Assembly: GCA_030038955.1 (NCBI GenBank)
Contig: JASHQV010000167.1
Coordinates: 1 to 9,460 of the forward strand
DNA from: Solirubrobacteraceae bacterium
GTDB taxonomy: Bacteria; Actinomycetota; Thermoleophilia; Solirubrobacterales; Solirubrobacteraceae
Length of the DNA: 9,460 nt
Direction: 5' to 3'
Part shown: piece after piece, positions 5,016-9,460 of the stretch
Numbering within the stretch: position 1 is the stretch's first letter
Layout: the number at the start of each line of letters is the position of its first letter
Translations under genes and position numbers: made by a program
Notes under the pieces: generated by a model
Database searches by the model: none
Seen by the model: the letters and a program-made list of their open reading frames with translations, nothing else
What the model was told of the DNA's origin: nothing

Positions 5016-6251
5016 ATGCCCCAGACCCCTCTCCTGGCCCGCTTGCTCCAGCGCCTCTCCCCCGCCTCGATCCTCCGCCACGGCCGCCGACTGGCGGTTT
5101 CGCTGGTCGCGGCCACGGCGCTGCTGACCGGGCTTGCATCCGGGACGCTGCTGATCAGCGCGACGCTGCCGGCCACCGCCGCGGCCGCCACCACCACGCT
5201 GCCGCCGGAGGGGATCTTCGACAGCTGTGACCTGGACACGCAGATGTCGACCTGCCTGCAGCGCCTGCAGGCGATCCAGGCGGGCGGCTTCCAGGTCGTC
5301 GTGCTGGACGCCAACGAGGGCAGTCCCGCCAACCTCAGCGCCTACGCCGCGGCGGCTCAGCAGCTCGGGATGAAGGTCATGTGGGAGATCAGCAACCAGA
5401 ACTGGTGGACCGCCGGGGCCAGCGTCAAGGACGACTTCCCGGAGTTCGCCGAGGCGTGCGGCTGCAGCACGAACAGCAGCCTGCTGACCTACATGATCGA
5501 CTTCTTTGGCTCGCTGCCCGGCACCTACGGCTACTACGCGGCCGACGACTCGATGCTGTCAGGCGGCGACGAGTCCGCGGTCGCCAGCTACGTCGCCTCG
5601 ATCAAGGCGCTCGATCCCAGCCACCCGGTGATCCTGTCGAGCGGCGACCAGACCCAGACCCAGCAGTACGAGTCGATCGGCGACATGAACGCCGCCGAGA
5701 TCTATCCGATCACGACCAGCTACCTGATGCCGGCGTCGAAGTACTGGGGCCCCTGGTACGAGACCGGTCAGGAGATCGCGCAGGACCAGCGGCTCGCGAC
5801 CCGCGACGGCAAGGCGAGCGCGTTCATCCTGCAGGCGTTCAGCTTCGGCGACAACCTCAGCGACGGCGAGGCCGTCGGCGTCTGCACGCCGTCGATGACC
5901 CAGCAGCAGTGCTGGGACGCGCTCAGCTACCCGAGCCCCGCCGACCAGCTCAAGCTACGCAACGAGGTCCTCGAGCACGCGCACCCGAGCATCATCCTGT
6001 GGTGGTCGTTCATGGGCACCTACGGCCAGGCGGGCAACGACACCTACTCGATCTACCCGACCGGGGCGACCGCCGCCGCCCAGTGGGCCGGCCTCAGCGC
6101 GGCCGTGCAAGCGCCGCCCCCCGGGCAGCAGATCGTGGCCCACGCCGCGCGCGCCAAGCACCGCAAGCACCGCAAGCACCATCGGCACCACCATCGCCGG
6201 CACCACCGGCACCACGATCGCAGGCGTCGCCGCCACCACCGTAAGTCCTGA
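5016..6251 (+). CDS. Secreted TIM-barrel (glycoside-hydrolase-like) protein with His/Arg/Lys-rich C-terminal tail
   Basis: This 411-residue exported protein has an Arg-rich n-region (R21, R24, R25), a hydrophobic segment at 26-51 and an Ala-rich cleavage zone near ATAAAA (53-58). The mature part shows alternating strand/helix patches like a (beta/alpha)8 barrel: FQVVVLDAN (92-100), GMKVMWEIS (118-126), GTYGYYAADDSM (169-180), HPVILSS, NAAEIYPI and SIILWWSF. Candidate active-site acids are Glu124 and Asp177/178, by position only. Six cysteines (71, 80, 148, 150 and two in VCTPSMTQQQC) could form disulfides. Residues 381-411 are 13 His, 16 Arg/Lys, one Asp and one Ser. I cannot name a GH family or substrate. 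The ATG at 5016 has only a weak upstream CAGGG. A cell-wall or polysaccharide role is suggested by the nearby polymer-ligase gene. Confidence 0.7.
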   Translation: MPQTPLLARLLQRLSPASILRHGRRLAVSLVAATALLTGLASGTLLISATLPATAAAATTTLPPEGIFDSCDLDTQMSTCLQRLQAIQAGGFQVVVLDANEGSPANLSAYAAAAQQLGMKVMWEISNQNWWTAGASVKDDFPEFAEACGCSTNSSLLTYMIDFFGSLPGTYGYYAADDSMLSGGDESAVASYVASIKALDPSHPVILSSGDQTQTQQYESIGDMNAAEIYPITTSYLMPASKYWGPWYETGQEIAQDQRLATRDGKASAFILQAFSFGDNLSDGEAVGVCTPSMTQQQCWDALSYPSPADQLKLRNEVLEHAHPSIILWWSFMGTYGQAGNDTYSIYPTGATAAAQWAGLSAAVQAPPPGQQIVAHAARAKHRKHRKHHRHHHRRHHRHHDRRRRRHHRKS

Positions 6252-6272
6252 CCTGACCCGCCCCCACAGAAA

Positions 6273-6298
6273 AGCGCCCGGCCCCAAGGCCGGGCGCT
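6273..6298. terminator. Hairpin terminator between convergent genes
   Basis: AGCGCCCGGCC (6273-6283) pairs perfectly with GGCCGGGCGCT (6288-6298) around a CCAA loop, an 11-bp stem. On the minus strand the stem is followed by TTTTCTG, so it best fits termination of the small secreted-protein gene, whose stop is 40 nt away. On the plus strand it lies 21 nt after the stop of the hydrolase-like gene but lacks a T-run. It may act in both directions. Confidence 0.8.
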
Positions 6299-6338
6299 CT
6301 CCGTCTCAGCTCAGCTCAGATCCGCGAACGCCAGCGTC

Positions 6339-6773
6339 TCAGCCCGTGAACGGTGGCGGCGAGCAGACGCTGAAGTGGAGCCTGCGGGTCGCCGTCTTCC
6401 CCTTCACGTCCTTGACGAAGACCTTGATCGTGTGACCGCCCGCCTTGAGGTCAACGGTGCTGATCTTGAGATGCCGGATCGTGTAGCTCTGCGGTCCGAG
6501 TCCCTTGAACCGCTTGGACTTCAGGACCGTCGAGCCGAGCGTGATCTTGATCCGGCGGATGCCAGCGATCGCGTAGACCTTGATCGTCGGGAGCGTGAAC
6601 GTGGACGACGGCGCGCGACACTTGGACGACAGCTTCCGCACCGTGATCACGGGCTTCGTGCACTTATGGGTGTAAAGCGTGCCGCAACGCGCCCCCTGGG
6701 CGCCGGACGCGAGGCTCGTGACTGCAAATACGAGCGCGCCCGCAATTAGAAGCGTTGACAGGACCTTCCGCAT
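6339..6773 (-). CDS. Small secreted basic beta-rich protein (Ig-like fold possible)
   Basis: This is a 144-residue exported protein of unknown function. Residues 1-28 form a signal peptide (MRKVLSTLLIAGALVFAV, with cleavage likely after SGAQGA). The mature part is rich in Lys/Arg and in alternating hydrophobic/polar stretches (TIKVYAIAGIRRIKITLGS, HTIKVFVKDVKGK) that look like beta strands of an Ig-like sandwich. Four cysteines (30, 38, 52, 137) could form two disulfides, the last tying the C-terminus to the N-terminal loop. The ATG at 6773 is the natural start because it places the signal peptide correctly; its ribosome binding site is weak. It is convergent with the hydrolase-like gene and divergent from the polymer-ligase gene. 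Confidence 0.75.
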   Translation of the reverse strand: MRKVLSTLLIAGALVFAVTSLASGAQGARCGTLYTHKCTKPVITVRKLSSKCRAPSSTFTLPTIKVYAIAGIRRIKITLGSTVLKSKRFKGLGPQSYTIRHLKISTVDLKAGGHTIKVFVKDVKGKTATRRLHFSVCSPPPFTG

Positions 6774-6823
6774 AACTCAGATGAACCCCCTGGGAGAGTG
6801 CGCCGCTTAACCGGAGGTCGGCC

Positions 6824-6853
6824 AATTTACCATCCTCAGGCGCTTTTGGGCAA
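6824..6853 (-). promoter_or_regulatory. Candidate sigma70-type promoter for the small secreted-protein gene
   Basis: On the minus strand TTGCCC (6848-6853) and TAAATT (6824-6829) are separated by 18 nt, each matching 4 of 6 consensus bases, about 50 nt upstream of the ATG at 6773. The low-GC patch stands out in this GC-rich sequence. The site would overlap the coding region of the next gene if that gene started at 6798 rather than 6888. Confidence 0.3.
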
Positions 6854-6887
6854 GCCGCCTGCGTGCCGAGTCGCTACTTTCGAGCGC

Positions 6888-8927
6888 GTGGAAGCCTCCG
6901 CTCCGCCGTTCCAGCAGCGGCCGACCGCAGGAGCGCGGCCGGCGCGAACGCTGCCGGCGGCCGAGGCGCCGCTGGTCGGGGCACTCACGCTCGTGCTCAC
7001 CGTGTACCTGGCGCTGTCCGGCGGCGGCTACGACATCGTCGTCCGCAGTGAGCTGGGGATCCTCATCTGGTGGCTGCTGCTGCTCGGGGTGATCATCGGC
7101 GTGCTGCCGCGCACACGACTCTCGCGAGCGACCTGGGTGGCACTCGCGGCGCTCACGGGCTTGTTCGCGTGGACCTGGCTGGGGGCAGGTTGGAGCAAGA
7201 GCGAGGAGCTCAGCCTCGTCGAGGTCGGGCGCGTCGCCACCTACATCGGCGCGTTCCTGCTCGCTGCCTGCCTGCTGACCCGCCGCTCGGCCGCTGCGAT
7301 CCTCCGCGGCCTCGCCGCCGGAATCGCCGTCGTCTGCGCACTGGCGGTCCTGTCCAAGCTCGCTCCCTCGCTGTTTCCCGCCGACGCCACCGCGCAGTTC
7401 TATGCCACCCCCCGGCTGCGCTACCCATTCGACTACTCCGACGGGGTCGGCGAGTTCGCGGCGCTCGGGATCCCGCTGCTGTGGTATCTGGCCACCGGCG
7501 CCCGCTCGGTCTGGGGCCGCGGGCTGGCGGCCGCCGGGCTTCCAGTCGTGCTCCTGTGCCTCGCGATGACGGTTTCACGCGGCGGCATCCTCGCCGCCGC
7601 GGTCGGCACCGTGGCGTTCCTGGCGCTGTCCCCCGATCGTCTCCCGCGCCTGCTCACCGGGCTGATCGCGGCGCTCGGCACGCTCGTGCTGATGCTGGCG
7701 CTGCTGGCCCGCACCGACCTAATCAACCGGCTGCTGACGCCCGCGCCGGCCAGCCAGCGTCACTCGATGCTGCTGATCACGGTGGTCGTCGCGCTCGCGG
7801 TCGGCCTCGCGCAGGCGGCGATCGCGCTCGCCGGCCAGCGCCGCATCAGACCACGCTGGACGCAGGCTGGCCCCCGGACCGCGCGTGCGACCGGCGCCTC
7901 GATCCTGACCGTCGTGGTGGCGGGGATCGTCGCGTTGTTCGCGAGTGGCGCCGCCCACCACCTGTGGGAGCAGTTCAAGCAGCCCAACGCGGCCGTCAGC
8001 GGCAGCTCCTACTTCCGGCTGCTGTCGGTCGCCGGCAGCCATCGCTACCAGTACTGGCAGGTCGCGATCCGCGCCTTCGAGAGCTCTCCCTGGAAGGGGA
8101 TCGGGCCCGGCACCTTCCAGTACTACTGGGCCCAGCACGAGACGATCGACGAGTACGTGCTGAACGCCCACTCGCTGTGGATCGAGACGCTCGCCGAGCT
8201 CGGCATCATCGGGCTCGCGCTGGTCGGCGGGTTCTTCAGCTGGGTGCTGGTCAGCGGCTCGGTCCGGGCGCTGCGGGCACCCGTGGCCGAGCGCGCGCTG
8301 CGCGTGGCGGCGGTCGCCGGCGTCGCCGCGTTCTGTGCCGCCGCCGCGTTCGACTGGGTGTGGCAGATCGGGGTCGTGCCGATCGTCGCGATGCTGCTGT
8401 GCGCGATCTGCGTAGTTGGCCGGCGCGCGGGGCTGCCCGGGGAGGGCGCCCCGCGCGCCTCCACGGCTGCTCCGCAGCGGCCGCCGGTGCGCCGTCGGCT
8501 CCGCCTCCCCGCCGCCCGTCTACGGCTGCGCCTGCCCGCTGTCCGTTTGCTGCTGATCGCGGGGTCGCTGGTCGCCCTGTGGACGATCGTGCTGCCGCTC
8601 GCGACGACGGTCGCCGTGCGCCGCAGCCAGGCCGCCGCCCAGGCCGGGCAGCTCACCGCCGCACTGCGATACGCCGCCGACGCCCAGCAGCTCGAGCCGG
8701 GCGCCGCCAGCCCGCGCCTGCAGCGCGCGCTGCTGCTCGAGCAGCTCGACGACATCCCGGCGGCCGCCCACGCGATCGCCCAGGCCGAACGCCGCTCCCC
8801 CACCGACTGGCAGCTGTGGCTGGTCGCCTCGCGGATCGCGACCGAGCAGGACCGGCCACGCGCCGCCCTGCGCGACTACCTCCACGCCAAGGCGCTGAAC
8901 CCACGCTCGACGATCTTCGAGCAGTGA
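6888..8927 (+). CDS. O-antigen ligase / polymerase family (Wzy_C) membrane protein with C-terminal TPR-like region
   Basis: This 679-residue integral membrane protein belongs to the WaaL/Wzy-type family, which transfers or polymerises lipid-linked glycans on the outer face of the membrane. About 11 hydrophobic segments precede a large external loop. That loop has the Wzy_C signature: RYQYWQVAIRAFESSPWKGIGPGTF (Trp402, GIGPG 404-408), then NAHSLWIETLAELGIIGL with His428. Further membrane segments follow, then an Arg/Pro-rich linker (about 510-550), a last segment near 552-575, and about 100 residues of TPR-like helices (LTAALRYAADAQQLEP, RAALRDYLHAKALNP). The same frame is open from a GTG at 6798 (709 residues), but that GTG has no usable Shine-Dalgarno spacing and the added residues do not look conserved, so GTG 6888 is preferred. 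The substrate is unknown: O-antigen, teichoic/teichuronic-like or exopolysaccharide. Confidence 0.85.
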   Translation: MEASAPPFQQRPTAGARPARTLPAAEAPLVGALTLVLTVYLALSGGGYDIVVRSELGILIWWLLLLGVIIGVLPRTRLSRATWVALAALTGLFAWTWLGAGWSKSEELSLVEVGRVATYIGAFLLAACLLTRRSAAAILRGLAAGIAVVCALAVLSKLAPSLFPADATAQFYATPRLRYPFDYSDGVGEFAALGIPLLWYLATGARSVWGRGLAAAGLPVVLLCLAMTVSRGGILAAAVGTVAFLALSPDRLPRLLTGLIAALGTLVLMLALLARTDLINRLLTPAPASQRHSMLLITVVVALAVGLAQAAIALAGQRRIRPRWTQAGPRTARATGASILTVVVAGIVALFASGAAHHLWEQFKQPNAAVSGSSYFRLLSVAGSHRYQYWQVAIRAFESSPWKGIGPGTFQYYWAQHETIDEYVLNAHSLWIETLAELGIIGLALVGGFFSWVLVSGSVRALRAPVAERALRVAAVAGVAAFCAAAAFDWVWQIGVVPIVAMLLCAICVVGRRAGLPGEGAPRASTAAPQRPPVRRRLRLPAARLRLRLPAVRLLLIAGSLVALWTIVLPLATTVAVRRSQAAAQAGQLTAALRYAADAQQLEPGAASPRLQRALLLEQLDDIPAAAHAIAQAERRSPTDWQLWLVASRIATEQDRPRAALRDYLHAKALNPRSTIFEQ

Positions 8928-8956
8928 AGCGCAACTCCCGGCGGGCCGGCGGGGTT

Positions 8957-9460
8957 ATGATGTGGTCGATGGGGCAACCGGCACGGATCGTCCGCGCGGG
9001 GCTGCTGGCTTCGCTCGTCGCACTGGTGGCGGCGTTGATCGTGGCGGCGCCGGCGGCGGCGAGGACGTGCACGAAGCGGCTCGCGCCGCCCGGCCACGCC
9101 GGCACCACCCAGTACTTCGAGACGGTGCCGACCAGCTGCGGCAGCGCGGCGCCGCCGAGCGGCGGCGCTAGTGGCGCCTCGGGCAGCTCGATCGGCGGCC
9201 TCGGCCACGGACGCACCGGCCTCAGCGGACTGTCTCGCCTCGGCGCAAACGGGCGCGCAGCGGCCGCGCTGGCGGCGGCCACCGCTCCCCCGGCCGGCTC
9301 GGGCAAGGCGTCGGGATCCGGTGCCTCGGGCTCCTCCCGGCTGGCGGTCGCCGCCGCTCCCAGCGGCTCGGCCGCCGCCGCGCTCAGCTCTGCGCTTGGC
9401 GGTTCCGGCGGGCTCGGACTCGTGCTGCCGATCGTGATGGGGCTGGCGCTGCTGACCGCG
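8957..9460 (+). CDS. Secreted Gly/Ser/Ala-rich protein with C-terminal hydrophobic segment (3' end outside window)
   Basis: The frame is open for 168 codons to the right edge. In-frame ATGs occur at 8957, 8960 and 8969; GGGG at 8951-8954 gives the best spacing to 8960. A signal peptide covers residues 1-35 (hydrophobic 14-31, cleavage after APAAA). The mature start has a short conserved-looking region with Cys38 and Cys61 (TCTKRLAPPGHAGTTQYFE, then TVPTSC). About 90 residues of low-complexity Gly/Ser/Ala linker follow. At the edge lies GLGLVLPIVMGLALLTA, probably a membrane anchor. It starts 29 nt after the polymer-ligase stop with no terminator between, so the two are probably co-transcribed. 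It resembles a cell-surface protein tethered at its C-terminus; no LPxTG motif is seen before the edge. Function is unknown. Confidence 0.65.
   Translation, partial: MMWSMGQPARIVRAGLLASLVALVAALIVAAPAAARTCTKRLAPPGHAGTTQYFETVPTSCGSAAPPSGGASGASGSSIGGLGHGRTGLSGLSRLGANGRAAAALAAATAPPAGSGKASGSGASGSSRLAVAAAPSGSAAAALSSALGGSGGLGLVLPIVMGLALLTA

Noticed and set aside
4664..5332. Minus-strand open frame of 222 codons spanning the divergent region
   Set aside because: It overlaps the start of ilvB and the signal peptide of the plus-strand gene, passes through the tandem repeat and has no recognisable domain or ribosome binding site.
5381..6244. Second plus-strand frame inside the hydrolase-like gene
   Set aside because: It is a +1 shadow dominated by Arg/Pro/Ala. 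The main frame has a signal peptide, balanced composition and paired cysteines.
6798..6887. Upstream GTG start adding 30 residues to the polymer-ligase protein
   Set aside because: The nearest purine-rich stretch is only one base from this GTG, the added residues do not resemble a membrane or export segment, and the stretch overlaps a candidate promoter of the divergent gene. It remains possible.

Overview
The window is very GC-rich DNA with strong G/C preference at third codon positions. Its gene content is a zinc-ribbon/cyclase/AAA-ATPase protein, an actinobacterial-type ilvB-ilvN pair, and several secreted Ala/Gly/Ser-rich or Lys/Arg/His-tailed proteins. This suggests an actinobacterium, and my best guess is class Thermoleophilia (Solirubrobacterales and relatives). 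That placement is an inference from style and gene content, not from a marker gene.

Layout. (1) Positions 1-1900, minus strand: the N-terminal ~633 codons of a large signalling protein with a zinc ribbon, a class III nucleotidyl cyclase domain, a STAND/AAA-type ATPase and the start of a helical-repeat region. It runs off the left edge. (2) 1901-2331: a repeat-dense intergenic stretch with three different tandem duplications, a direct/inverted repeat cluster and a long hairpin, bracketed by an 11-bp inverted repeat. (3) 2332-4685, minus strand: ilvB followed by ilvN, the catalytic and regulatory subunits of acetohydroxyacid synthase (first common step of branched-chain amino acid synthesis). 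ilvB has a very strong ribosome binding site. The gap between the two genes is tiled completely by three tiny ORFs joined by four TGATG stop/start overlaps. (4) 4686-5015: a divergent control region with a ~21-bp tandem repeat and a 9-bp inverted repeat. (5) 5016-6251, plus: a secreted protein that looks like a TIM-barrel glycoside hydrolase and ends in a 31-residue His/Arg/Lys tail. (6) 6273-6298: a strong hairpin between convergent genes. (7) 6339-6773, minus: a small secreted basic beta-rich protein. (8) 6888-8927, plus: a polytopic O-antigen-ligase/polymerase (Wzy_C) family protein with a C-terminal TPR-like region. (9) 8957-9460, plus: the start of a secreted low-complexity protein that reaches a hydrophobic C-terminal segment at the right edge.

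The left half serves signalling and amino acid synthesis. The right half is an envelope-oriented group (polymer ligase, secreted hydrolase-like protein, two small exported proteins), although these genes are on different strands and do not form one operon. The most unusual observation is the chain of stop/start overlaps linking ilvB to ilvN. Next are the composite repeat block downstream of ilvN and the His-rich tail of the secreted hydrolase-like protein.
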